A DNA stretch of 64,000 nucleotides from positions 1-64,000 of the forward strand of contig NZ_LPUX01000065.1 in the NCBI RefSeq assembly GCF_001651865.1, written 5' to 3'. The notes under the pieces were generated by a model, which saw only the letters and a program-made list of their open reading frames with translations, made no database searches and was not told the origin of the DNA. The translations under genes were made by a program, and so were the position numbers. Positions within the stretch are counted from its first letter, which is position 1; every line of letters begins with the position of its first letter. Below, piece by piece: positions 35,032 to 43,528 of the stretch. This DNA is from Sinorhizobium glycinis. Lineage in GTDB: Bacteria; Pseudomonadota; Alphaproteobacteria; Rhizobiales; Rhizobiaceae.

Positions 35032-35949
35032 TACACTGAGTGCTCGATGAGGCGGTGGCCCATCGACCACCACGACTTCAGGAAGGCTGTCCTCCGCAAG
35101 CAAGCCAGTGCTTGTCACCGAAACCTGTAACAGCTCGTCTTGTAGAAAATATGCGGTTGTGCTGTTGCCTCGGGGAAAGCGTGCCGCTCCGAGTGTCGCT
35201 CTGTGTTGGAACTGCCTCGCGTATGTGATGGTCATAAGGGCGTCGACCGTCTTACTCCAGTCCGTGCGTAGAGAAAGTGTCGCATCTCGACCGGCTCGAC
35301 CCGACACGAGTCGCACGATGAAGTCGGCGAGGGTCTGTGACCCCGCAGTCTTGCCGGGGACGTTGGAAGGATGCATTTGGGACCAGTCCGGGGATCTCGG
35401 CGGCCCATTCCAGTGACGGTCAATGACGCCATAGCGACCACACTGAGCGGCTGGTCCACCGTGGTGGAAATTCAGCTTGGCCAATTTGTATATCGGTTCT
35501 TCGAAGTCGAAGATTGGCCAGTTCTGGAAAAGGTCTAGCTGCAGCTTGTCCTGAAGCCTGCTGATTTTGACCGTGCCGCGTTGCGAAGCCATTTTTGCTT
35601 GAATGAGCGACGCTCGACGCCGGCCCGTATCTTCGTCGTCCACTACGAGCAGGAGGTCGGCAAGTTCACAAAGCGCTCGCACCTTGTGCGTACTCTTGAA
35701 TCTGACCCTCGGCGCTTGATGCGTGAAGACCGCGCTCAGCTCAATCCTCACACCATGAGGCGCGAGGATGCGACGCCAGTTCCTTGCGATCGTCGGAACT
35801 GCGTGGCTTGTCACCGCAGCTACCAAGCCGGGCTCTGTTCTCGGCACATTGATCATCGCTGGCGCCCCTCGCGATAGGCTCTGGCCGATCGCGGCGCTGG
35901 CAGATGAGGCCATCGCGATATAGACTGAAGGTGGCAGTTTCCTGGGCAA
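35005..35949 (-). CDS. PD-(D/E)XK nuclease-like hypothetical protein
   Basis: A 314-residue soluble protein (start could also be 35913). The segment ELADLLLVVDDEDTGRR followed by ASLIQAKM fits the core of a restriction-endonuclease-like fold, with an acidic residue on the first strand and the Q-x-K on the next. The rest is mixed alpha/beta with no recognised domain. In a defence island such a fold suggests a DNA-degrading effector, but the match is short and by eye. It stands alone on the minus strand. Confidence 0.5.
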   Translation of the reverse strand: MPRKLPPSVYIAMASSASAAIGQSLSRGAPAMINVPRTEPGLVAAVTSHAVPTIARNWRRILAPHGVRIELSAVFTHQAPRVRFKSTHKVRALCELADLLLVVDDEDTGRRRASLIQAKMASQRGTVKISRLQDKLQLDLFQNWPIFDFEEPIYKLAKLNFHHGGPAAQCGRYGVIDRHWNGPPRSPDWSQMHPSNVPGKTAGSQTLADFIVRLVSGRAGRDATLSLRTDWSKTVDALMTITYARQFQHRATLGAARFPRGNSTTAYFLQDELLQVSVTSTGLLAEDSLPEVVVVDGPPPHRALSVLRIRVGGG

Positions 35950-36164
35950 GCAATTATTCCCGAATTTTCAGCGACTTTATTTTCCGAGGAGCCAACCCAG
36001 AAATCCTCGGCGTCGAGGGCTGGCCGCCGGTTCATCGGCAGCCTTGATGCTAACTACCGAAGGCCGCGCCGAGAACGATGTAGGAACGTTGATTGGCGCG
36101 CGGGAAGAAATCACAACAAACCCGACTTCCAAGGTGACTACTACAGAGCTGATCTACGAGCTGT

Positions 36165-36797
36165 TCACCAGGCCTCGCTATCGGCGCGGGCGCGGTAGTA
36201 TTCATCGATCGGGCGCTCCTCCAAGCCTTCGTCCGTCAGTCGGAGCTTGTAGACTGGAATGCGATGGTCGCGGCAAAGCCACATAACTCGCTCGTCGTCT
36301 GATCTGCTCGATCGAATCCCCAGAGTGACATGCCGGATGATAGGGATGGGAAAGTATTCCTCCCTCGAAAGTATCCTGACTTCCTTTTCGTAACTCCAAT
36401 CCTTATGCTTGGAAGACAAGATTCTCCGGGCAACGGTTTCGGTGTTCATCCAATTGCGTCGCACTGGAAAGGAGTGAGAGGACCGATAATAAACTTCAAC
36501 GAGGTCGGCTGCCGGAACAGGTATGTCGACCGCGATAAGCACGCCGCGAAACTGGTCTGCGTAGTGCGCCCACAGCAGATGCGAATACTTGACTTTCGAC
36601 AGGGAACACACGCGGAATTCGTTCTTATGGCGGATTATGTCTTCCAGATAGCGACGGTCGTGGTGGTCGCTTGAAAAGAATTCAAACATACCTTCCATCG
36701 GATCGTTTAGCTCGCCCCAATTGGCGCAGAAGAGGCGCCGGGACTCTATGATTTCATCAGTGTATCGGTTGAGAGCGCGGTATTTGTAAAGGATCAT
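36165..36797 (-). CDS. DUF2971 family protein
   Basis: A 210-residue soluble protein. LYKYRALNRYTDEII at the N terminus, RRLFCANWGELNDPMEGMF, SLSKVKYSHLLWAHYADQFRGVLI and the DWSYEKEVRI segment are the standard DUF2971 blocks. The family is frequent in defence and mobile regions; its biochemical activity has not been settled to my knowledge. ATG 36797 follows aaagagg at a good distance. No partner gene is adjacent on the same strand. Confidence 0.85.
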   Translation of the reverse strand: MILYKYRALNRYTDEIIESRRLFCANWGELNDPMEGMFEFFSSDHHDRRYLEDIIRHKNEFRVCSLSKVKYSHLLWAHYADQFRGVLIAVDIPVPAADLVEVYYRSSHSFPVRRNWMNTETVARRILSSKHKDWSYEKEVRILSREEYFPIPIIRHVTLGIRSSRSDDERVMWLCRDHRIPVYKLRLTDEGLEERPIDEYYRARADSEAW

Positions 36798-37092
36798 CGG
36801 CAACCTCTTTATTGCCGATCTTCTCTCACGTATTGGTTGAACTCTCGTTAAAGCGCAGGGCCGATCTTACAGAAGTCGCCTCCACTCCCTCATTTTCTCC
36901 TGCTTTTGCTTCTTCGAGCCTTTTCCAAGCGCATCGAAACTCCGGGACCCACATTGGGGAGGTCATGGACGCGAGGTGACGAGGCAGGACAAATCAGGGG
37001 CCGGCGAACCGAAGATGAAGACGAACCTAGAAGGACAAACCTCTACAATTCACCAGGCAAGGAGCCGTGCTGAAATTTTGTTTCGCGGAGCC
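36798..37092. other. Spacer upstream of the deaminase
   Basis: No gene seen. In known AvcID systems a structured RNA (AvcI) is encoded just upstream of avcD; the whole interval up to 37375 is the place to look for one here, but I could not fold it reliably by eye. Confidence 0.35.
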
Positions 37093-37272
37093 TCAGGCGC
37101 CGCTGACGGCCTTATTCTCGATTCTCAAGTCGTTATCTCTGATAACATACGGACCGCGCCGCGTTTCAGGGCGGTCAAGCACGTTCTGTGCGGCGTCAGT
37201 CATGATTGTCCACAGACGATCTCCCCGAGACTGGCCAGAAACTGCTTCTCGCTTGACAGCTTTCGCTTCCAT
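37093..37272 (-). CDS. Small 59-residue protein, divergent from the deaminase
   Basis: A 59-residue open frame with a strong ggagggatgacatc site before ATG 37272 and a normal stop. The composition is coding-like (MEAKAVKREAVSG, WTIMTDAAQNVLDRP, RPETRRGPYVIRD). It is divergent from the avcD-like gene with 103 bp between starts. An RNA such as AvcI transcribed rightward would overlap it antisense. No family recognised. Confidence 0.45.
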   Translation of the reverse strand: MEAKAVKREAVSGQSRGDRLWTIMTDAAQNVLDRPETRRGPYVIRDNDLRIENKAVSGA

Positions 37273-37375
37273 GATGTCATCCCTCCGAGGATATTTCGAC
37301 TCGACTCTACAATGATTAACGGCAGCGCGAAATCACAATCGCCTTTGAGCCGTTAAGTTCCGATTAAGGTGTGAC

Positions 37376-38986
37376 GTGAACGCCAGTGTCAAAATTGACA
37401 ATCCCGAACTTGTAATCGGACTTGTTGGACCGATCGGAGTTCAGATGGACGCCGTGGTCGCGCATTTGAAGAATGCGCTCGACGATGTCGAGTATGAATC
37501 TCATGTCATCCACATAACTTCGGTGATGGGCGATCTTCTGCCTGGCCTTAAGGTGAAGGATTCAACCTATCATGACCGATACTACTCACTGATCGAGAAT
37601 GCCGATCGTGTACGTCGGGAAGCGAAGAATCAAGCGGCTCTGGCCTGCTTGGCGATTAGCGAGATCCGTAATCTTCGTGAAGAATTCGGCCCGGAGGGCA
37701 TGGAGCCGGAGAAGGCCCGAAATCAGCCTCTGCTTCAGACAGCTTTCATCATCCGACAGTTTAAACGTGAGGAAGAAATTACCCTCCTCCGGGAGGTTTA
37801 CGGTCGCAAGTTCATCCTCGTTTCCGTCTACTCGGATCCGGAGGAACGACGCCGTCAGCTTATGAGGAAGATCAAGGGCCACGGGACAACCATCATCGAA
37901 GATGACGAGGCCGAGAAGATCGCGATCGACCTAATTGCCAGAGATCACAACGAGATCGGAGACGATTACGGTCAGCGCGTCTCGGACGTCTTTCATTTAG
38001 GAGACGTGTTTGTTCCTGGCGGCTCGGGAGCCGAGACCAAGGAAGTGGTGGACCGCTTCATTCGCGCTTTCTTCGGCCATAATGGCCTTTCTCCTACGAA
38101 GGGGGAGTACGGAATGTACGCCGCAGCAGGGGCGGCGCTTCGCTCGCTCGACCTGTCGAGACAAATTGGAGCGGCGGTCTTTTCACAGCAGGGCGAAGTA
38201 ATCACGCTCGGCTGCAATGAGGTTCCCAAAGCCTTCGGTGGGACGTACTGGTGCGACGATCCCGGCGAGCAGCATCGCGATTTTGAAGAAGGAGAGGACG
38301 GTAACCATTCAAGGAAGCTTCGCCTTCTGCATGATCTTATCGAGCGTCTCGGGAAGCTTGGATACGTTTCTGAAGATCTCAAGAAGGCCGGGCCGACTGC
38401 AATTCAAGTGAAGAAGTTGGTGTCCGAGAAGCTGATTTCCGACTCGAAGATTATGGACATCATCGAGTTCGGCCGGATAATCCATGCCGAGATGTCAGCC
38501 ATCACCGACGCTGCCAGGAAAGGCAAAGCTCTTCAAAACGCCATCCTATTCACGACCACTTTCCCGTGCCACATGTGTGCCAAGCACATCGTATCCTCCG
38601 GAATTCGCAAGGTGGTCTTTCTCGAACCGTATCCGAAGAGCCACGCCAAGGATCTGCATTCTGATTCCATCACCTTCTCGAGCACGGAAGCCGACGCAAA
38701 GGTCCTTTTCGAACCGTTTATCGGCATCTCTCCGAGGCGTTACCGGGATATCTTCGAAAAGAAGAAAAGAAAGGATTCGGCAGGCAAGGCTCAGGATTGG
38801 TCCGCTGGAAAACCGGTCCCGCGACTTGAGGACCGCGGTTCTTCCTACATCGACAACGAAGAACCTGCCATCTCGCTCGTCGTCAAAGAAATTGCGGCGT
38901 TTCGGGTGCGGTTGATCGAAGCGAGCAATGCGAGGCTTAGGCCAGCAAGCAACGGGCGCAGACGCCGCGGTCAAGCATCGGATTGA
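37376..38986 (+). CDS. avcD: AvcD-type antiphage dCTP/dCMP deaminase
   Basis: A 536-residue two-domain protein. The N-terminal half (about 1-230) is a P-loop NTPase-like domain opening with LVIGLVGPIGVQMDAVVAHL, where the canonical GxxxxGK(S/T) lysine is absent, as in AvcD relatives. The C-terminal half carries a cytidine-deaminase zinc site: HAE at 370-372 and PCHMC at 397-401. AvcD proteins deaminate dCTP/dCMP during phage infection, depleting nucleotides needed for phage DNA, and are held inactive by the AvcI RNA. Start is GTG 37376. Its 3' end overlaps an opposite-strand DUF6527 remnant by 50 bp. Confidence 0.85.
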   Translation: MNASVKIDNPELVIGLVGPIGVQMDAVVAHLKNALDDVEYESHVIHITSVMGDLLPGLKVKDSTYHDRYYSLIENADRVRREAKNQAALACLAISEIRNLREEFGPEGMEPEKARNQPLLQTAFIIRQFKREEEITLLREVYGRKFILVSVYSDPEERRRQLMRKIKGHGTTIIEDDEAEKIAIDLIARDHNEIGDDYGQRVSDVFHLGDVFVPGGSGAETKEVVDRFIRAFFGHNGLSPTKGEYGMYAAAGAALRSLDLSRQIGAAVFSQQGEVITLGCNEVPKAFGGTYWCDDPGEQHRDFEEGEDGNHSRKLRLLHDLIERLGKLGYVSEDLKKAGPTAIQVKKLVSEKLISDSKIMDIIEFGRIIHAEMSAITDAARKGKALQNAILFTTTFPCHMCAKHIVSSGIRKVVFLEPYPKSHAKDLHSDSITFSSTEADAKVLFEPFIGISPRRYRDIFEKKKRKDSAGKAQDWSAGKPVPRLEDRGSSYIDNEEPAISLVVKEIAAFRVRLIEASNARLRPASNGRRRRGQASD

Positions 38987-39339
38987 GATGCAGCACTACA
39001 GCCACATCTCGCCGTTCGATATCAATCGCACCATGGATTCGTCCCGCCGCAACCAGAAGTGTGAAAGGGCAACCCGTCTGCTGCCAGACTGAGGGATGCA
39101 GCGTGGGGCGACCGGCTTCATCGATCCTGACATCCCTTCTCGGCTTAGCCTTCTCCAAGATGAGTTAGTTCAATCTTCTCGCAACATCCGCACGGGCATC
39201 GTATGCCCACGCTCCAGTCTTCGCCGTCGTCCCTCGTCAGGACAAGATCGCGCCGAGGCGGAACGTCTGGAAGCGCATCGCCCTCGATAATACGGATACG
39301 ACGGGCCGGTCCATGCCTATCCAGAACCGGCGCAGCCAT
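38937..39339 (-). pseudogene. Frameshifted DUF6527 gene
   Basis: Two overlapping frames make one DUF6527-like protein. The first (39145-39339) has ARRIRIIEGDALP, LVLTRDDGEDWSVGIRCPCGCCEKIEL, then a premature stop. The second (38937-39158) has GRPTLHPSVWQQTGC and AAGRIHGAI. The expected family reads RCPCGC...IEL...GRPTL.PSVW in one frame. DUF6527 genes are usually paired with ThiF/E1-like genes; none is seen here, so this is probably a relict of a ubiquitin-like conjugation locus. Confidence 0.65.
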
Positions 39340-39419
39340 GAATTTCTCCTTTTACGAAAGGCGGGCATATTGAGGAGCGGCTCTGCGGCGGCGCGTCCGA
39401 GGATACCCGCCAAAATCGT

Positions 39420-41759
39420 TCAAAGCAGCGGCACAGCGGCAATCCCTAGCTTCTTGGCGAAACGTTCATTCAAACGGGCGTTGATCTCAGTGCAGACTTG
39501 CATGTCATTGGCCTGGAATTGAATCACTGCCTTCACTTGACTGTCGACATCCTTCGCAAGCTGTGCAAGCGGCTTGAGGACAGGGTTCGCCGATGTGGCA
39601 AGTCGGGCTCCTGTCACGGCGGCGTGTGCCGCATAGCGCGCCACCGCCAAGTATTCCAGGACGCGCTGCTGCTCATTTTCATCAGCCTCCACGTCCAGGA
39701 TGTGGAGAGCATGCATGGTCTTGAAATGTAGGTTCAATAAGCGTCCGAGCAGGCGCGGCCAGTCTTCACTCTTCCCTTGTATAGGCAGCACATGGAGGTC
39801 ACTGGAGTCTCCGCCCGCAGGTTGTGCATATGCCAATACGATCTGAAGCAGCGTTCTAAGCCTCACAAGTTCCGTCGTCTTTATCCGGTGGCCCGCTAAC
39901 GATCGCGTCCGTTGTTCGAACGCAGCGATGGCATCTAGGATCTTCCTTGCCGTCGCGCGGACGCGTTGCCGGGTGGCCCCTCCCTCGGCTTTATTGGCTG
40001 CCGCCTCCTTCTTCCTCTCCTCTTCCTGGTCGGATGAAGGCTCGGTGTACCGTAAATCGACTTCTTCTTGACGTCGGAGATCGGCCTCGTCTTCCGCCGA
40101 GAAATCGGCCGCTACGAGGCCAATGAGCCTGTTCAGACACATGCTGACGAGATCGGCGCAACCGTCCTGCCGTTTGCTCAAAAGGGCGGCCTGGCGCTGA
40201 TCCTCGGCTTTGGCGCGGCTGCGCGCCGCAACAAAGGCCTCGTAGGACATAGTCCTCATTGCTGGGCGTTCCTCGCTTCCGTTTCGGGGATAATGCGCTG
40301 TTCCGTGACGCGGATCCTGTTCTGGTTGTTCCGCCAGATCGAGCGTTTCCAACTCATTGATTGCCTGCAACAGGAACAGGTCTTCATATGTTGTCTCGTC
40401 AATGAGGTCGGCGATGCGGCGCTTCTTACCCCGGTGTGGGGGAATTGTCCGAACAATCAGCGCATCGAGATCAACGATAACGGTGGGAGCGGATCGACCT
40501 CCGTCAGCAAAGAAAATCTCGGCGGTTCTCGGACGGGTGTCGGCGACTGCCAGTTCCCAACTGGATCTTGGGGATGCCCCTATCGGAATCTGATCGCCGA
40601 TCTTCGCCCCATCCCGGTCGTAAAGCTGCACCGCCAATGGACGATTCGGCAGGTGCGCGGGTGGCCTCCAGCGAAGGTTCTGTCCTCGTAGCTCAAACAA
40701 ACCACCATCGATGATGTGTGCTTCATTCCGTAGGTCCGACGCGGTAATTCTCTGAGGAACGTCGCCTGGATCTATCGGTGTCTGTCGATATCCGTCCAGC
40801 TTCAGTGCTTGAAGCGCAGCACCTTTTTCTACGCGCTTGTATATTCCCAGTTCGGCATTTCCCCATTCGACAATAGGGCCAAGAAGCGCTGGCAAGGAGC
40901 AGTTCATGCTGCCGGCGACGACATGATCCCATTTCTTTCCAAGCGCAACGATCAGCTTTGCATGAACGAAGCGGGCGGAACTTTCGTCTTTCAAATCGAA
41001 AAGCTGAATGCCGATTGCACCGGCCAGTTCGGTGGCGGGGAATTGCGCCGTCGTTTTATCGATCAACAAGTCGGTCGGCGGCATACCGAAAATTGATCGC
41101 AGTCTGGCCAGCCCTTCCAACTTGGCGTCCCAGTAAGGCGACATAACAACTAGCTGCTCGATCTCGTCATCGGCAGTGGCCTCTTCGATCTGATCCAAGA
41201 TTGTGCGATCGGGGCCGTCTGCCAACAAGAGTAGATCCTGATTGACCGGTGTGGAGGTTGAGGCGGCGTCGCCGAGCCACGGCGAGTACCGAAACGCTCG
41301 CCCGAGGGCTTCCGGAAGCCAAGGATCTTCGGCCGGGACATAGCGCCTGATATAGTTGATTGCCTGCCCAAAGAGCGAGGCATACTTCCCGTCGTCGGCT
41401 GAGAACCTGATATCGGCTACAAGCTCCTTATTCCCGGCCAACCCAAGTGCGGTTAGGTTTGCTGATCCGATCAGGAGCCGCCCTTTCTCAGCCCCGAGGA
41501 ACAGAGTCAACTTGGGGTGGAACGCCCCATCAACAGAAATCTTAGCTACGTGATACAGTGCTCCGGCATACCGCGGAGCACCGTAATCGCGAAAGCTAGT
41601 GTTCAGCATCGCCCTGTCGGCGAGCACGGCAATGTTGCGACAACCCGCACCTCGGAGTTTCGGAAACGGAACGTCCTCAAAGGCCTGTGCGGAAAAGGCA
41701 TAGGTCGTCATGAATGCTGAATGGAATCCGCTTTCTCCAAAGACGTCGAAGTACCTCAT
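39420..41759 (-). CDS. Phospholipase-D-like protein, second gene of a two-gene operon
   Basis: A 779-residue protein with two HxK(x)n-GSxN (HKD-type) motifs of the PLD superfamily: FHPKLTLFLG with LLIGSANLT (about 81-101), and FVHAKLIVALG with VVAGSMNCS (about 267-287), together forming one active site. The middle is beta-rich, and the C-terminal half (about 480-779) is helical with a long charged segment (EEERKKEAAANKAEGG). PLD-like proteins in defence loci often act as nucleases. Its ATG overlaps the stop of the 518-residue gene (ATGA), showing co-translation. Specific function is not established. Confidence 0.8.
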   Translation of the reverse strand: MRYFDVFGESGFHSAFMTTYAFSAQAFEDVPFPKLRGAGCRNIAVLADRAMLNTSFRDYGAPRYAGALYHVAKISVDGAFHPKLTLFLGAEKGRLLIGSANLTALGLAGNKELVADIRFSADDGKYASLFGQAINYIRRYVPAEDPWLPEALGRAFRYSPWLGDAASTSTPVNQDLLLLADGPDRTILDQIEEATADDEIEQLVVMSPYWDAKLEGLARLRSIFGMPPTDLLIDKTTAQFPATELAGAIGIQLFDLKDESSARFVHAKLIVALGKKWDHVVAGSMNCSLPALLGPIVEWGNAELGIYKRVEKGAALQALKLDGYRQTPIDPGDVPQRITASDLRNEAHIIDGGLFELRGQNLRWRPPAHLPNRPLAVQLYDRDGAKIGDQIPIGASPRSSWELAVADTRPRTAEIFFADGGRSAPTVIVDLDALIVRTIPPHRGKKRRIADLIDETTYEDLFLLQAINELETLDLAEQPEQDPRHGTAHYPRNGSEERPAMRTMSYEAFVAARSRAKAEDQRQAALLSKRQDGCADLVSMCLNRLIGLVAADFSAEDEADLRRQEEVDLRYTEPSSDQEEERKKEAAANKAEGGATRQRVRATARKILDAIAAFEQRTRSLAGHRIKTTELVRLRTLLQIVLAYAQPAGGDSSDLHVLPIQGKSEDWPRLLGRLLNLHFKTMHALHILDVEADENEQQRVLEYLAVARYAAHAAVTGARLATSANPVLKPLAQLAKDVDSQVKAVIQFQANDMQVCTEINARLNERFAKKLGIAAVPLL

Positions 41760-43312
41760 GCCTGCTCAAGCTCCTTAAGCCCGAGTGCAGTGATCCCCTT
41801 GTCGTCGAGGTACTTGATGTCGCGCAGAAATTGCACCGCCTGGTCGATCCGCGGGCTGCTTGGCGAAACCCTGAAGAAACTGCGATAACGGAGCTCCCCC
41901 TCATCGGGTTCAAACAGGAACGTATAAGCTTTCTGGTTGCGGAACTTACGTGAGGCGACCCAGAGATGTCGCCCGAGGATACGCTCCCTCACCAGTCCCG
42001 AGACCGCCTCTGTTACTGGCAGATCGAGCCGTCCTTCCAGGAACTTAGTCTCGCTTGCCAATGACTGGAAATGCCCTGCGGCCCCCAGCCATTGGAGGAC
42101 CGATCGATCGAATTCCGAAGCTTTGAGCGTCAAAGCGGAAATCAGCATCAATGCTGATCGCACCTCTTCCTGACTATTCCCAGAAGAATGCGCGCATCGC
42201 ATCGTCTGGGCCGCAGTCCTGGCGCGGTTTTCAAGGCTGTCGCCATCTGTTTGTTCTAGCATCCAGTCCCCAAGGGTCACCCCACTTGGCATGTCGGCTA
42301 ACTCCAGTAGATCTGCAACGACACTCGGCAATGCGAGTCGGCCTCTTGGAGCGTTTCTCAATATTCGGAGGCAGGCGTGAAGCAGAACCTCATAGCCAAG
42401 CCGATAAAGATCGCTGGCTTGGTAAAGGGCCCAGACTTTTCGAAGATCAGAGTCCGGCAGGACGATGCCCTTTGCGGTCTCTGCCCCGAACCACGTCCAT
42501 TTCGTTTCCTCGGACGTTGGCGGCCTATCGATCGTCCGCGCGAGTTGCAGCAACATCAAGAGCGTTTTGCGTCTGGTCTGATCACTAGCCGAGGCTGATT
42601 CCTGCCGCGCCATGAGGATCGATGCGAGATGCTGCTGCTCCGGGCTTCCAATCTGGATTTTCGAGGGCTTGATGCAGGCGAGTCGATCAAGCAAGTCGAG
42701 CGAAACCTTGCCAGCCCCCACTGCGGCCAGAAACTCGCCAGCCAAATCACCGAGGGCATCCTGAAAGCTGCTGGCGAGAGGAAGTGCAGAATCCTTGCAA
42801 AAGGGAACAATCAGATCGGGGTCGTCCAACTTCACCAGCCCCATCTCGCGCATCTGGCTCGCGTAGATGGCTCCGAAGGCACCACCCTTATTTCGAAGAT
42901 AGCGAAGCTTCTCTTCGGCTTCGGAATCGGCTGCGATACTGAAGTCGACGACAGTGTCAGGGCCGGCTTGGTCGATCGCAGCAAGTTGTCGGAATGCCCA
43001 GTCGATGCCAGCGACGCCAAGCTCCGTTTCACCCCGTGCGCAGGCCAGGGCATACAGCGCCTCTGTCCGCCGCTGAAATCTGCGAAAATCTTCATAGGCT
43101 GTCGTGATTTTGTCCTGCTTTGCGTATGCCTCCAACAGCCACGCGAAGAAGGAGTAGTACCTGAACCGCAAGGTGATCGTGCTAATCCCAGGCAACAGCG
43201 ACTGATACACGAGTTCTATGGGTCGCTGCATGCCGAGCGGATCAAGGCCCGTCTCCTGTCCGATTTCGGTCCATTCCGGAAATCCAGGCCCCAAATCAAT
43301 CTTGTCCGCCAC
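41756..43312 (-). CDS. Conserved-looking 518-residue protein of unknown function, partner of the PLD gene
   Basis: A 518-residue soluble, largely helical protein. The N terminus has LDPLGMQRPIELVYQSLLPGISTITLRFRYYSFFAWLLE, and a FRRFQRRTEALYALAC helix follows. The C-terminal 60 residues (YRSFFRVSPSSPRIDQAVQFL, GITALGL) look like a small winged-helix-like end. I do not recognise a family. The coupling to a PLD-like gene and position directly beside a divergent type I restriction operon suggest a sensor or specificity partner for the PLD effector. This is inference from gene order only. Confidence 0.7.
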   Translation of the reverse strand: MADKIDLGPGFPEWTEIGQETGLDPLGMQRPIELVYQSLLPGISTITLRFRYYSFFAWLLEAYAKQDKITTAYEDFRRFQRRTEALYALACARGETELGVAGIDWAFRQLAAIDQAGPDTVVDFSIAADSEAEEKLRYLRNKGGAFGAIYASQMREMGLVKLDDPDLIVPFCKDSALPLASSFQDALGDLAGEFLAAVGAGKVSLDLLDRLACIKPSKIQIGSPEQQHLASILMARQESASASDQTRRKTLLMLLQLARTIDRPPTSEETKWTWFGAETAKGIVLPDSDLRKVWALYQASDLYRLGYEVLLHACLRILRNAPRGRLALPSVVADLLELADMPSGVTLGDWMLEQTDGDSLENRARTAAQTMRCAHSSGNSQEEVRSALMLISALTLKASEFDRSVLQWLGAAGHFQSLASETKFLEGRLDLPVTEAVSGLVRERILGRHLWVASRKFRNQKAYTFLFEPDEGELRYRSFFRVSPSSPRIDQAVQFLRDIKYLDDKGITALGLKELEQA

Positions 43313-43528
43313 GTCGCAGTGATTCCCCCATTGCCCATTGAAAGAATAGCGGCAAAGTAGTGACTTCTTGAAGCGGGAACTTTCGATTGTCGGGTGTATA
43401 ACCCAAATCTGCGGAGGACAGCAGCAGTGATTGTGGATGGCTAATGTGCCGACTGAATTATCCGCAAGAATTCACGCATCGGGCATCTAGGAAACACGCT
43501 CCGCCTGTCCTACAAATCCGAGATATTA

